Positions 1 through 8,091 of a DNA stretch of 64,000 nucleotides are shown piece by piece (the stretch's first letter is position 1; the number at the start of each line of letters is the position of its first letter). Under the pieces are notes generated by a model, which saw only the letters and a list, made by a program, of their open reading frames with translations, did not search any database and was not told the origin of the DNA. A program made the position numbers and the translations under genes. This DNA comes from Planctomycetaceae bacterium. GTDB taxonomy: Bacteria > Planctomycetota > Phycisphaerae > Phycisphaerales > SM1A02. The stretch covers positions 1 to 64,000 of the forward strand of contig CANJHD010000006.1 of the NCBI GenBank assembly GCA_947474065.1. Reading direction: 5' to 3'.

Positions 1-1585
1 CAGTGGAACCCTGCTTCTTTCCGCCGCCTTTGCCGTTCTTCGCACTTTCGGCACTCGCACTCAGCGCGCTGTCCGCCTCCGCCTCGCTCATGCCCCCAGA
101 TTGCTGACTGCCTTGACTTTGACTGTTCGCGCTATCCGCCGCCATTGCCATCTGCCGGTCAGACTCTGCTTCATCAAGCATCTTTGACATGTCGCCGCCA
201 TCCTTGCCGGACTTGTCGCCCTGACCGGACTGCTGTTGCGATTCACTGCCCTGCTCGCCCTTCTCACCCTTCTCGCCGCTCTGACCCTTCTGTCCCTGCT
301 CACCCTTCTGACCTTGCTGCCCCTGTTGACCAGGACTCTTGCATTGCGCAGCCATCTGATCCATCTGCTGGCTCATCTGCCCAAGCTTCGATTGCGCGTC
401 CTTCACAGACTGAGCCATCTTTTGCAGCGACTCTTTCTGCGATTCGTTCAGATCCTTTGACTGCGCAATTGCCTGCTGCAGCGCCAACGGATTGTTAGCA
501 AGCGCCGGATCCATGCCCGCGCTCCGCAGAGCCTCCGCCATCTTGGCCGGATCCTTCGAAAGTGTTTCCAGTTGCTTCGCGGTGTTCTCGAGTGCCTTCG
601 CTAACTTCTCTCGATCTTCCTTTGAGAGTTCGCTGCCAGCCGCAGCCCTCTTCAACTCTTCGACCGCTTTCTTGGCCGCCTCAAAGTCACCACGCTTGAG
701 CGCTTCAGCAAGATCGCGTGCGGCGTTCTCATCCTTTGGCAAGTCCAACTTTGCAAGGGAATCTCGCAGCTCACGCGACGCCTTGGATTCTTTGCTGTCA
801 GCTACTTCCGCCAAACGCTCCTGTAATTCAGCCATGCGCTTCAAACTCTCACGCGCGGCATCATCGGGGCTACGAACTGGACCATTGGCTGCTTCATCAA
901 GCGTGCGACGCGCCGTCTCCAACTCTGCGTCGAGCTTCGCTGCAAGTTCCGGCGACTGCTCGACCTTCTTGAGTAGATCTTCGAGTCGTTTCTCTTCCGG
1001 ACTCTTGGGACGTTCAGCAGCAAGCGCAGCATCGGGAGCCTTCACCGCACTGTCCGCAGATATGCGCTGCGGCACAAACCACCATGCCGCAATCACCGCC
1101 GCGAGTAACGCCGGCGCCGCCCACCAACGATCTGAAAGTCGAACGGGAAACACCGCGCGAATGCAACCAAGAAGATCAGGATCCTTTGCGAACGCAACTG
1201 CATCGGCAATCGCTGCGCGCGCAAACGCATCACGTGCAACCGAGTCATCCGCGTCAAGTGCCAACGCCGTCGAGAACCGCTCGCCGGAATGAATCCGAGC
1301 ATCAAGTTCCAACGCTGCCTGGTCCATGGTGAGTTGGCGTGCACGCACCCGGAGCCAACCAACGAGCGTCGCCAAGCCACAAGCGAGCGCGATCGATCCG
1401 ACCAACCACATCGCGCTGCGGCTTGGAACATTCAGCGCCGCAGATGCACCAAGCAACCGCCGCTCAAGAATGGACAGCAGTACTAATCCCAGCAGAAACG
1501 ACACCACCGTCCAGGAGGCAAGAACCCAGTCCTGAAATAGCAGTCGGATGCGCGCGAGCGCCACGAGTGATCGAATCCGGTCCAT
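1..1585 (-). CDS. Membrane-anchored coiled-coil protein with collagen-like Gln/Gly/Lys tail (partial, C-terminus off window)
   Basis: The ORF track misses this gene because it runs off the left edge without a stop. Reading the minus strand from the ATG at 1585 gives an open frame to base 1. It begins MDRIRSLVALARIRLLFQDW, has two hydrophobic segments near residues 20-40 and 55-75 and another near 165-180 (WWAAPALLAAVIAAWWFV). A long charged Lys/Glu/Ala helix follows, probably a coiled coil, and then a Gly-Gln-Lys stretch of the GQQGQKGEQGQKG type. This layout resembles large planctomycete membrane proteins annotated DUF4175-like, often encoded near MoxR/BatA-type genes, but those neighbours are outside the window. 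An AGGAG Shine-Dalgarno lies 5 bases before the ATG. The apparent plus-strand ORFs here are antisense shadows. The function is unknown. Confidence 0.8.
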   Translation of the reverse strand, partial: MDRIRSLVALARIRLLFQDWVLASWTVVSFLLGLVLLSILERRLLGASAALNVPSRSAMWLVGSIALACGLATLVGWLRVRARQLTMDQAALELDARIHSGERFSTALALDADDSVARDAFARAAIADAVAFAKDPDLLGCIRAVFPVRLSDRWWAAPALLAAVIAAWWFVPQRISADSAVKAPDAALAAERPKSPEEKRLEDLLKKVEQSPELAAKLDAELETARRTLDEAANGPVRSPDDAARESLKRMAELQERLAEVADSKESKASRELRDSLAKLDLPKDENAARDLAEALKRGDFEAAKKAVEELKRAAAGSELSKEDREKLAKALENTAKQLETLSKDPAKMAEALRSAGMDPALANNPLALQQAIAQSKDLNESQKESLQKMAQSVKDAQSKLGQMSQQMDQMAAQCKSPGQQGQQGQKGEQGQKGQSGEKGEKGEQGSESQQQSGQGDKSGKDGGDMSKMLDEAESDRQMAMAADSANSQSQGSQQSGGMSEAEADSALSASAESAKNGKGGGKKQGST

Positions 1586-1604
1586 GCGGGGCTCCTCTGG
1601 GCAA

Positions 1605-1610
1605 AGTGTA
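1605..1610 (-). promoter_or_regulatory. -10-like element TACACT for the membrane coiled-coil gene
   Basis: Read on the minus strand, TACACT lies 19 bases before the ATG at 1585, with AGAGGAG between. This is a leadered, Shine-Dalgarno type promoter. The same hexamer precedes ispA and dxs. Inferred by eye. Confidence 0.4.
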
Positions 1611-1699
1611 TTCGGGCTGCCCGGCAGAGTGCTACAGAATGACGGCAATTACTGCCGGAGATGCGACCTCCACCCCCGCGATCGCCTCAGCGCACCCGT

Positions 1700-1705
1700 T
1701 ATGAT
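1700..1705 (+). promoter_or_regulatory. -10-like element TATGAT, leaderless-type promoter
   Basis: TATGAT (5 of 6 to TATAAT) ends 9 bases before the ATG at 1715, so transcription would start at or next to the start codon. No Shine-Dalgarno lies between. Confidence 0.45.
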
Positions 1706-1714
1706 GCGCCCACT

Positions 1715-2614
1715 ATGCGCCTGACGCAGTCCGCCCTCATCGTTTCGTCGCTCGTCATTGCAACCCTGACCACGGTGCACGCGGCCCATGCCGCTGACCC
1801 AGCCGCGCTTGCTCACGCAAGCACCGCGGGACAAGCAGCAACCGGCGAGTCCATGAGTGACCTCCGCCAAGAGATCGACCGCCTGCGCCTTGAGTTAGCG
1901 AAGAAACAAGCGGACCTCGATGCAGCCCTGCAACGCATCAAGGCGCTCGAGAGCGGCACAACTACGAGCACCGCATCGCCGGCGACCGCGCCTGCTGCGG
2001 AACCTGCCACTGTGCCAGCAACGAAACCCGCGCCAGCAACAACCGCCGCGCCGGCCACCACTGCCGCACCGAAGCCACCAGTTCGCGTTCTTCCGCCTGC
2101 GCCGATGCCCGACCCCATTCCTGCTGACCCAAGCATCGGACCTGGTGGATTGCAGGCATCGTTGCAGGCTGATTACCTTGGAGCATTTCCAACAGTTCCC
2201 GACGCGAATGATTCCAAGCAACTTGGACTGCACCTGCGAGCATTGGAGAGTTGGTGCGCCAAGGCGAACCGCGAAGGAACAAAGCAGTACATCTGGGTCG
2301 GTCGCGTTGATCAAGACACCGTGACGAAGTCCGGCAAGAGTGTCAGCTTTATGGTGACCTTCGTGAATAGCAACAAAGTGTTTAAGGTTCCGGTGACCGT
2401 TGATCAAAGCGTGCTCACGAACGTCATGACGCGCGCCGGTATTATTAATGGCGACCTTGCGTTTAGTGGCGTTGCGCGCCCACGCATGCGAGTCAACGGA
2501 GCACGCCCCGCACCGAGCGTGTTCGAGAATCCGCCGATGATTGCGCCCTATCTTGAGTACTTCTTCAGTTTCAATGTGAAGAGCATTGTTCCTGCCGCCG
2601 GTCCGTCCCGCTGA
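1715..2614 (+). CDS. Secreted protein with coiled coil, Pro/Ala/Thr linker and unknown C-terminal domain
   Basis: The ORF opens at 1661, but the ATG at 1715 (MRLTQSALIVSSLVIATL) gives a proper signal peptide ending near HAAHA and sits just after a TATGAT element, so I take that start (299 aa). After the signal peptide comes a heptad-like helix (DLRQEIDRLRLELAKKQADL), then a linker rich in ATPA and TTAAP, then a globular domain of about 150 residues (from about DPSIGPGGLQASLQADYLGAF) ending in a hydrophobic FSFNVKSIVPA. No catalytic motif was recognised. It stands alone, 30 bases before the iron operon, divergent from the coiled-coil membrane gene. Probably periplasmic; function unknown. Confidence 0.8.
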   Translation: MRLTQSALIVSSLVIATLTTVHAAHAADPAALAHASTAGQAATGESMSDLRQEIDRLRLELAKKQADLDAALQRIKALESGTTTSTASPATAPAAEPATVPATKPAPATTAAPATTAAPKPPVRVLPPAPMPDPIPADPSIGPGGLQASLQADYLGAFPTVPDANDSKQLGLHLRALESWCAKANREGTKQYIWVGRVDQDTVTKSGKSVSFMVTFVNSNKVFKVPVTVDQSVLTNVMTRAGIINGDLAFSGVARPRMRVNGARPAPSVFENPPMIAPYLEYFFSFNVKSIVPAAGPSR

Positions 2615-2644
2615 TGCAATGCGCCGACCACGGCGCGCTGATCA

Positions 2645-2944
2645 ATGAACCCAGATGACCATGTCTGCCTCTGCTTTCGAGTCAGCCAGCGCAAGCTGGT
2701 GAACTTCATGGAGCGCGAGAAGCCACGAGTGGCTAGCCAACTCTCGGACTGCCTTGGCGCGGGTACCGGATGTCAGTGGTGTGTTCCGTTTCTCAAGAAA
2801 TTGCATGCGCAGTGGGAGCGCGGAGACGTGCCGCAACTCACTGTGGCCCCCGCGGAGTACGCGGCGCGGCGAAGCCAGTATCGAAGTACCGGCGTTCGCC
2901 CCGATCCGGACATCGGTCAATCTGAGCCCCCAAGCCCCCAGTGA
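2645..2944 (+). CDS. BFD-like [2Fe-2S] ferredoxin
   Basis: A 99-residue protein beginning MNPDDHVCLCFRVSQRKLVNFM. A CxC pair at the N-terminus and a CxxC pair in the centre (GTGCQWCVPF) are the four cysteine ligands of the BFD-like [2Fe-2S] fold found in bacterioferritin-associated ferredoxin and NirB/NasC. Residues after about 75 are a low-complexity tail. It lies 46 bases upstream of feoA and is probably part of the ferrous iron operon, where it could take part in electron transfer for iron handling or act as an Fe-S sensor. The fold call is fairly firm; the partner is inferred from position. Confidence 0.75.
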   Translation: MNPDDHVCLCFRVSQRKLVNFMEREKPRVASQLSDCLGAGTGCQWCVPFLKKLHAQWERGDVPQLTVAPAEYAARRSQYRSTGVRPDPDIGQSEPPSPQ

Positions 2945-2990
2945 CGTTGCAGTTGAGACTGAGTCGCAATATCATTGCGGTGCCGAAGCC

Positions 2991-3293
2991 ATGTCAGTAC
3001 CCACCGACCGTTCCCAGCCAGTACGCATCCCCCTGACCCAGCTTCGGCGCGGCCAGCGGGCGATTGTTGATTGCTCGGAACTGACTGATTTGCCGGAGGG
3101 CGATCGCTGCCTACTCCATGCGATGGGAATGCATCACGAATGCGAGGTGCGAGTCTGCCGTCCAGGAACGCCGTGCATTGTCCAGATTGACAGCACGCGC
3201 TTGGGAATCTCCGGCGACGTTGCTCGCAAGATCTTGGTGACGCCGATCGAAGATTCCCCGGGCACGCCAGCCGCCCCGGAATCCCGCGCGTGA
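2991..3293 (+). CDS. feoA: FeoA, ferrous iron transport accessory protein
   Basis: FeoA is a small cytosolic SH3-like protein that works with FeoB. The ORF track opens upstream at 2754 inside the ferredoxin gene, but the FeoA domain begins only after the ATG at 2991 (MSVPTDRSQPVRIPLTQLRRG), giving 100 aa. Family features are the PLTQLRRGQRAIV start, the hydrophobic LLHAMGMHHECEVRV strand and the ending ISGDVARKILV. The last four bases, GTGA, overlap the GTG start of feoB, so the two genes are translationally coupled. A short Pro-rich tail follows the domain. Confidence 0.9.
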   Translation: MSVPTDRSQPVRIPLTQLRRGQRAIVDCSELTDLPEGDRCLLHAMGMHHECEVRVCRPGTPCIVQIDSTRLGISGDVARKILVTPIEDSPGTPAAPESRA

Positions 3294-5227
3294 ACGCCAG
3301 CGCCACCGGAACCGGCGCAGGTGACAGCGCAGGAATCCCGCGCATTGCAGTTCTTGGAAATCCGAACACTGGCAAGACCACGCTCTTCAACCGCCTGTGC
3401 GGAATGCGTGCTCGCACAGCAAACTTTCCTGGGTCGACAGTTGAAGGACGGATCGGCACGCATCGCGCGCCGGATGGACGCGTTGAGTTACAACTCGTGG
3501 ATCTTCCGGGCACCTACTCCCTCTCCATTGATATGCCCGAAGCGCGCGTCTGTCGCGATTGCCTGAGCGGATCGCTTGATGGCATCGAACCCAACGCCAT
3601 GCTCGTGGTGGTCGACGCCACCAACCTGCGGCGCAACCTGCAATTTGCAGCACAGGTACTACTGCACCGACATCCCGCGGTCATAGCGCTCAATATGTGG
3701 GATGTTGCGCGCACGCGCACCTCACGCGTTGACCCGGCTGAACTAGCGCGCCGACTCGGCTGCCCGGTTGTTCCCGTTTCTGGTCGCACCGGCGAAGGAC
3801 TTGCGGCACTTGATGTCGCGCTCGATACCGTCACCAACCTGCCCTTTGGAAGCGATGCACTCATCGCTCGCTTGCAGAAATTGCCTCCCGTCGAAACAAC
3901 ACCCGCCGCGCTTGCTGCGTGGTCCGATGGTGTCGTCCGCGCTGCAACCACCGAAACCGCATCAATTGATGACAATCGCGACGCACTCATCGATCGCATC
4001 GATGCTGCACTCACGCATCCACTCTTAGGAATTGGGATCTTTCTTGCCATCATGGCCGGGCTCTTTGCGGCGATCTTCTTGGTGGCATCGGTGCCGATGG
4101 ACCTCATTGACTTTCTGTTCGGCCGCGTTGCTGAAGGTGTGCGCGCTGTGCTCCCGCACGGCATCCTTGCTGACCTCCTCGCCGACGGCGTACTTCGCGG
4201 CATCGGCGGAGTACTGGTGTTCCTGCCGCAAATCTGCCTGCTGTTCTTTCTGGTTTCGCTTCTTGAGGATTCTGGCTACCTCGCGCGTGCCGCGTTTGCG
4301 GTTGACCGCGTCATGCGCCGCTTCGGCCTCAGCGGACTGTCATTCGTACCGCTTCTCTCCAGCCACGCCTGCGCGTTGCCCGGCATCATGAGTACGCGAC
4401 TTATCCGTGATGATCGCGAACGCCTCGCCACCATCTTGGTTGCGCCGTTCATGAGTTGCAGCGCGCGACTGCCGGTGTACGTGCTACTGATCGGCATTCT
4501 CTCGATCGGCAAGCCCGCCTGGTTTGCAGGCGTCGCATTCGCGGGCTGTTACGCACTCGGCGCGGGCGCTGGCCTCCTGAGTGCACTTATTGCGCGACGC
4601 ACCATTCTGCGCGGACCAGCGCGAGCATTGGTTCTTGAACTGCCGCCCTACCGACTCCCAAGTATTCGCAATGCCGCGTTAGTCACTTGGGACCGCGCAA
4701 ATGTCTTCATCCGCAATGCCGGAACCACGATCCTGGCAATCTCCATTGTCATGTGGTGGCTCAGCGCATTTCCCCGCGTGGATGGCGACGAGCGCATGCA
4801 GCAGGCCCAGAGCTTTGCTGGACGGATTGGCGAAACGCTTCAGCCGGTCTTTGCGCCACTCGGATTCGATAGCCAACTCACCGTGGGCGTGATGACCAGT
4901 TTCATGGCGCGCGAAGTCTTTGTGAGCACCATGGGCGTGCTTGCGGGTACCGGTCGCGGCGCGGATACAGGTGACCAACGCGTGTTGGAACAAGTGGCTG
5001 CGATGGCTCGCACTGATGGAACCCCCGTATTCGACCCCGCAACATCGGCGGCCGCGCTTGTGTTCTTTGTGCTCGCTATGCAGTGCCTGCCAACACTGGC
5101 AATCACGCGGCGCGAGACGGGATCATGGAAGTGGCCGGCGCTGCAGTTTGGATGGATGACGGTGGTTGCATACAGCGCGGCGCTCATCACTCACGCAGCG
5201 GTCAGCATGACAATAGGAGTCCACTAA
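3290..5227 (+). CDS. feoB: FeoB, ferrous iron transporter with G-protein domain
   Basis: An inner-membrane Fe2+ transporter. The N-terminal GTPase domain shows G1 GNPNTGKTT (residues 23-31), G3 DLPGTYSL, G4 NMWD and G5 SGRTGEG. The membrane part includes the conserved segments GVLVFLPQICLLFFLVSLLEDSGYLAR and, later, PFMSCSARLPVY, which carries the Cys of the transport core. Length is 645 aa, shorter than the roughly 770 of E. coli FeoB, as in many bacteria. The start is GTG at 3290, overlapping the feoA stop. A small Cys protein follows with no gap. Confidence 0.95.
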   Translation: MNASATGTGAGDSAGIPRIAVLGNPNTGKTTLFNRLCGMRARTANFPGSTVEGRIGTHRAPDGRVELQLVDLPGTYSLSIDMPEARVCRDCLSGSLDGIEPNAMLVVVDATNLRRNLQFAAQVLLHRHPAVIALNMWDVARTRTSRVDPAELARRLGCPVVPVSGRTGEGLAALDVALDTVTNLPFGSDALIARLQKLPPVETTPAALAAWSDGVVRAATTETASIDDNRDALIDRIDAALTHPLLGIGIFLAIMAGLFAAIFLVASVPMDLIDFLFGRVAEGVRAVLPHGILADLLADGVLRGIGGVLVFLPQICLLFFLVSLLEDSGYLARAAFAVDRVMRRFGLSGLSFVPLLSSHACALPGIMSTRLIRDDRERLATILVAPFMSCSARLPVYVLLIGILSIGKPAWFAGVAFAGCYALGAGAGLLSALIARRTILRGPARALVLELPPYRLPSIRNAALVTWDRANVFIRNAGTTILAISIVMWWLSAFPRVDGDERMQQAQSFAGRIGETLQPVFAPLGFDSQLTVGVMTSFMAREVFVSTMGVLAGTGRGADTGDQRVLEQVAAMARTDGTPVFDPATSAAALVFFVLAMQCLPTLAITRRETGSWKWPALQFGWMTVVAYSAALITHAAVSMTIGVH

Positions 5228-5416
5228 ATGCCCTGGAACGACTGGCAATTCCTCGTTGCTACTGCAGGCGCGTCGATCGCCTTGGCATTCATGATCAAGC
5301 CGCTCTTGGCACGTCGAAAGAATGCTGCGTGCGGCGGATGCGGACCAACCCCCGCAAACCGTGCGAAGCGCGCAACACTCACTATCGGCAACACGGAACG
5401 CGATCAACCGCGCTGA
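5228..5416 (+). CDS. FeoB-associated Cys-rich membrane protein
   Basis: A 62-residue protein starting on the base after the feoB stop codon. One N-terminal membrane helix (WQFLVATAGASIALAFMI) is followed by basic residues and a CGGCG motif, then a short polar tail. This matches the small FeoB-associated Cys-rich proteins that close many feo operons. The cysteine pair may bind iron or an Fe-S cluster at the cytoplasmic mouth of FeoB. The family call rests on size, position and the CGGCG motif. Confidence 0.8.
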   Translation: MPWNDWQFLVATAGASIALAFMIKPLLARRKNAACGGCGPTPANRAKRATLTIGNTERDQPR

Positions 5417-5439
5417 AGTTTCCATTGCACAGCGCCCAA

Positions 5440-6201
5440 TCACTTCTTGAGTAGCGCGCGCACCATCACAAGATCTGCCGGCGTCGTCACCTTGATATTG
5501 CGCGGATCGCCATCCACCACAATGACCTCCGCGCCGAGACGTTCCACCAGCATGGCATCGTCGGTGGCTCCATTGAGCCCCGGCTGCGCATAAGCGCGGC
5601 GCAGCAATTCTGCACGGAAGATCTGCGGCGTCTGCACCGCAACCAGACGTTCGCGCGGAATGGTGCCGACGACTTTGCGACCACGGACTTTGGTTGAATC
5701 AGAAATCTCGCCCAAAATCATGTCAGAAATTGCGTCAGCCTCCTCGGCATCCACGGCATCTTCGGAAACCTGCTTGAGCGTGGAAGTGATTGGGTCACCA
5801 GGAATCACCGCATCATGAACGCGCGCTGCATCAAAGACGCGAGCAATGAGTTCCTCACTCGCCATTGGCCGCGCGCCATCGTGAACGGCTACATGCGTGC
5901 AATCTGCGGGCACCTCAGCGAGTGCATTTCGAACGGTTTCCCAGCGCTCCACGGTGCCACCCGCCACCACCTTCGCTCCATGAAATCCCAACTGATTGCC
6001 GTAACGATCACGGAATGCATCCACTTCATCGGGCGGTGCCGCAACGATAATGACGGCTACATCTTCGCGCCGCGTAAAGAGTTCAACGGTTCGCAGGATC
6101 ATGGGGCGCCCGCCAACATCTTGGGCAAGTTTGTCAACACCGCCGAAGCGACTGCTCCGCCCTGCTGCGGGAATAATGACGGCAACACGGAATGCACTCA
6201 T
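5440..6201 (-). CDS. ispD: IspD, 2-C-methyl-D-erythritol 4-phosphate cytidylyltransferase
   Basis: This enzyme transfers CMP from CTP to MEP, the third step of the MEP isoprenoid pathway, in the cytosol. The signature PAAGRSSRFGG with a following Lys (residues about 9-24), VHDGARP in the middle and ATDDAMLVE...NIKVTTPADL at the C-terminus are typical. The track ORF begins further upstream, but MSAFRVAVIIPAAG at 6201 gives the usual 253 residues and an ATGA overlap with the stop of the preceding gene. It is the last gene of the rsmD / cyclase-fold / ispD chain. Confidence 0.93.
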   Translation of the reverse strand: MSAFRVAVIIPAAGRSSRFGGVDKLAQDVGGRPMILRTVELFTRREDVAVIIVAAPPDEVDAFRDRYGNQLGFHGAKVVAGGTVERWETVRNALAEVPADCTHVAVHDGARPMASEELIARVFDAARVHDAVIPGDPITSTLKQVSEDAVDAEEADAISDMILGEISDSTKVRGRKVVGTIPRERLVAVQTPQIFRAELLRRAYAQPGLNGATDDAMLVERLGAEVIVVDGDPRNIKVTTPADLVMVRALLKK

Positions 6202-7430
6202 TTGCTGCTCCATTCGGCCGGCGTCGAAAATTGCGGGCGTTGTAGTGCCATGAGCGTCATGGCAGTACCAAAGTTGCGCGTGCGCGGAAAGACGCGGTCG
6301 TCCCATGTGCCGTCGGCATCACGCACCGTAAAGAGTAATTGCTCAAACTGCCGGCGATATTCCGCTCGCTCTGCAACGGGCAGCAACTCAATTGCGTCAC
6401 ATGCGTTGTAGAAGCCAAAGAAGAAGTAATACGGCGCCACGCTGTACGGCCCAACGTGCGTACCGGTCTTCTTGCGGCGAATTTCTAGTTGGCGCCAGTT
6501 GGCGATGAATGCATCAAGTGCACGCCGAATACTGTCGACATTGGATCGCCCCGCGCGCATCAATACGCTCTCGCTACACACCATCCGACCGATCGCGCCG
6601 GGAATGGACCGCGCTGGCTCGTGCGTTTGACGCTGCGCGCTGTAAGCGAAATTTCCGTCCTGCGTACGACATCGCTCCAATGCGTCGAGTGCGCGCGTTA
6701 CCACAGCGGCGTCCACAGGCAATCCCTGTGCCTTTGCTTCAAACAACACTTGCAGGCACGGCGGGGTCATGAATGGCGATGCCGGGGAGGGAGTCTCAAT
6801 ACCAGGCTGCCTTGCGTAGTTCCAGCCGCCAACTTCTGGGATTTCGGTCTTCTGCATGGCATCCAAGTACCAGCGAAGTGCTGCGTCAGTTTCGGCTTCC
6901 ATACCCACCGGCACGGCCTTCGCCGCGCGCAGCACTAATAGGAACCGCGCTCCATAGCAGTAGCCCCAGCCACGCACGTCGTAGCCGCCTTCGTACACGG
7001 GGTTCATGAGCGGCTCACGGATTCCTGCACAGATGTAGGTGCACGCGCGGCGGACTGCGTCTTGACGAGCCGCATCTGCGCTGTACCCAGGCGTACGCAC
7101 CAAGCATTCGCCGACGATTCCCGTTCCACCGATGCGGTAACCAACGGGAATCTCGCCACCCACGCGGTACACGCCTTCATATGGCCACTGCGCTTTGGGC
7201 GTGCCCTCCTGAGCGGAAAGGAGAAATGCAATTCCTTCGCCTACCGCGGACTCAATTGCCGCGGCATCAGGCGGAGTTGGCGGTCCAACGAGCGCAACAG
7301 TTGCTGGTTCCGTACCCGCCATGAGCACCGGCGCCGCCACCAACCCATCCGCCGTGGCGCGCACATGCAGCGAACTCGCAGTCACAACGCACGCAATCAA
7401 TGCGATGCGATTGAATGCGGCGTGCTTCAT
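6198..7430 (-). CDS. Exported prenyltransferase/squalene-oxidase-repeat (alpha-toroid) protein
   Basis: A 410-residue protein with a signal peptide (MKHAAFNRIALIACVVTASSLHVRATA) and an all-helical alpha-alpha toroid of the prenyltransferase/squalene oxidase repeat type. Repeats contain sequences such as GGYDVRGWGYCYGARFLLVL, GGWNYARQPG and DGTWDDRVFP, each helix pair ending in a GxW-like motif. I do not see the DxDD motif expected of an active squalene-hopene cyclase. It overlaps rsmD and ispD by 4 bases each, so all three are co-translated. Similar exported toroid proteins are common in Planctomycetota with unknown roles. A cytosolic terpene cyclase is unlikely given the signal peptide. Confidence 0.75.
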   Translation of the reverse strand: MKHAAFNRIALIACVVTASSLHVRATADGLVAAPVLMAGTEPATVALVGPPTPPDAAAIESAVGEGIAFLLSAQEGTPKAQWPYEGVYRVGGEIPVGYRIGGTGIVGECLVRTPGYSADAARQDAVRRACTYICAGIREPLMNPVYEGGYDVRGWGYCYGARFLLVLRAAKAVPVGMEAETDAALRWYLDAMQKTEIPEVGGWNYARQPGIETPSPASPFMTPPCLQVLFEAKAQGLPVDAAVVTRALDALERCRTQDGNFAYSAQRQTHEPARSIPGAIGRMVCSESVLMRAGRSNVDSIRRALDAFIANWRQLEIRRKKTGTHVGPYSVAPYYFFFGFYNACDAIELLPVAERAEYRRQFEQLLFTVRDADGTWDDRVFPRTRNFGTAMTLMALQRPQFSTPAEWSSK

Positions 7431-8035
7431 GTTGCTTCCTCGGTGGTTTCATCAAGTTGCGCTAGCACAGCACCAGCGCCCGGCGAATAGAGATGCACAT
7501 GCATGTCACCGAATGAGCGAATTTCCGGGCCGTTAAACCCGACAATCGTGCGTTCATCGCCTTCTAATACATAAGGCAAGCGCAGGACCATCCAGCCGCG
7601 GTCGCCCATGGCGCTGCGCAGGCGCGCGCACTGATCCAAGATCCGCCGCTTGCCACTCGACTGCTCTGCGATCGGATACGGTGGATCAACAAACACCACG
7701 TCGATGACTTCCTTCAGTTCTGCAAGCAAAGCTGGCGCAAGCGCGTCCGCCTGGAGCGCCCGCGACCGCGCCCCCACCCCGAGCATGTCGATGTTCTTGC
7801 GCATGCAGTCATAGACGCCACGGTCACGCTCTACAAAGATCGCCAGTCGGGCACCGCGACTCAAAGCCTCAAGTCCCATCGTGCCAACGCCTGCGAAGAG
7901 GTCAAGTACAACCGCATCTTCGAACCAGCCACGCAGAATGTTGAAGATGCTCTCCTTCACCCGCCCGGTCATCGGCCGCGTCACTTCCTCGCCGGGCGGC
8001 GTATGAAGAATCCGCGATCGATGCTCGCCGCCCAT
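7427..8035 (-). CDS. rsmD: RsmD, 16S rRNA (guanine-966-N2)-methyltransferase
   Basis: A SAM-dependent methyltransferase acting on G966 of 16S rRNA. MGGEHRSRILHTPPGEEVTRPMTGRVKESIFNIL is the family N-terminus, LDLFAGVGTMGLEALSRGA is the SAM-binding loop, and DPPYPI is the catalytic N6/N2-type DPPY motif. The true start is the ATG at 8035 (202 aa); the longer track ORF reads through the divergent gene. Its stop overlaps the ATG of the exported toroid gene. Confidence 0.92.
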   Translation of the reverse strand: MGGEHRSRILHTPPGEEVTRPMTGRVKESIFNILRGWFEDAVVLDLFAGVGTMGLEALSRGARLAIFVERDRGVYDCMRKNIDMLGVGARSRALQADALAPALLAELKEVIDVVFVDPPYPIAEQSSGKRRILDQCARLRSAMGDRGWMVLRLPYVLEGDERTIVGFNGPEIRSFGDMHVHLYSPGAGAVLAQLDETTEEAT

Positions 8036-8076
8036 GATTGTTACGCGTGAATACACAGTCTGAGGATACGTCCTGC

Positions 8077-8082
8077 TACATT
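8077..8082 (+). promoter_or_regulatory. -10-like element TACATT before the alpha/beta hydrolase gene
   Basis: GCTACATT with TACATT ending 9 bases before the GTG at 8092, in the short divergent gap with rsmD. It supports the GTG start over the upstream TTG and a leaderless transcript. Confidence 0.35.
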
Positions 8083-8091
8083 TCCACGCGC

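Noticed and set aside
492-1292. 266-residue plus-strand ORF rich in Ser/Ala
   Set aside because: It is the frame-aligned antisense of the open minus-strand coiled-coil gene, where Lys/Glu/Ala codons read as Ser/Phe/Ala. It has no start context and no recognisable domain.
8038-8091. TTG-initiated N-terminal extension of the alpha/beta hydrolase
   Set aside because: It would begin 2 bases from the divergent rsmD start and includes the likely -10 element; the extra 18 residues resemble no family N-terminus. Not excluded entirely.
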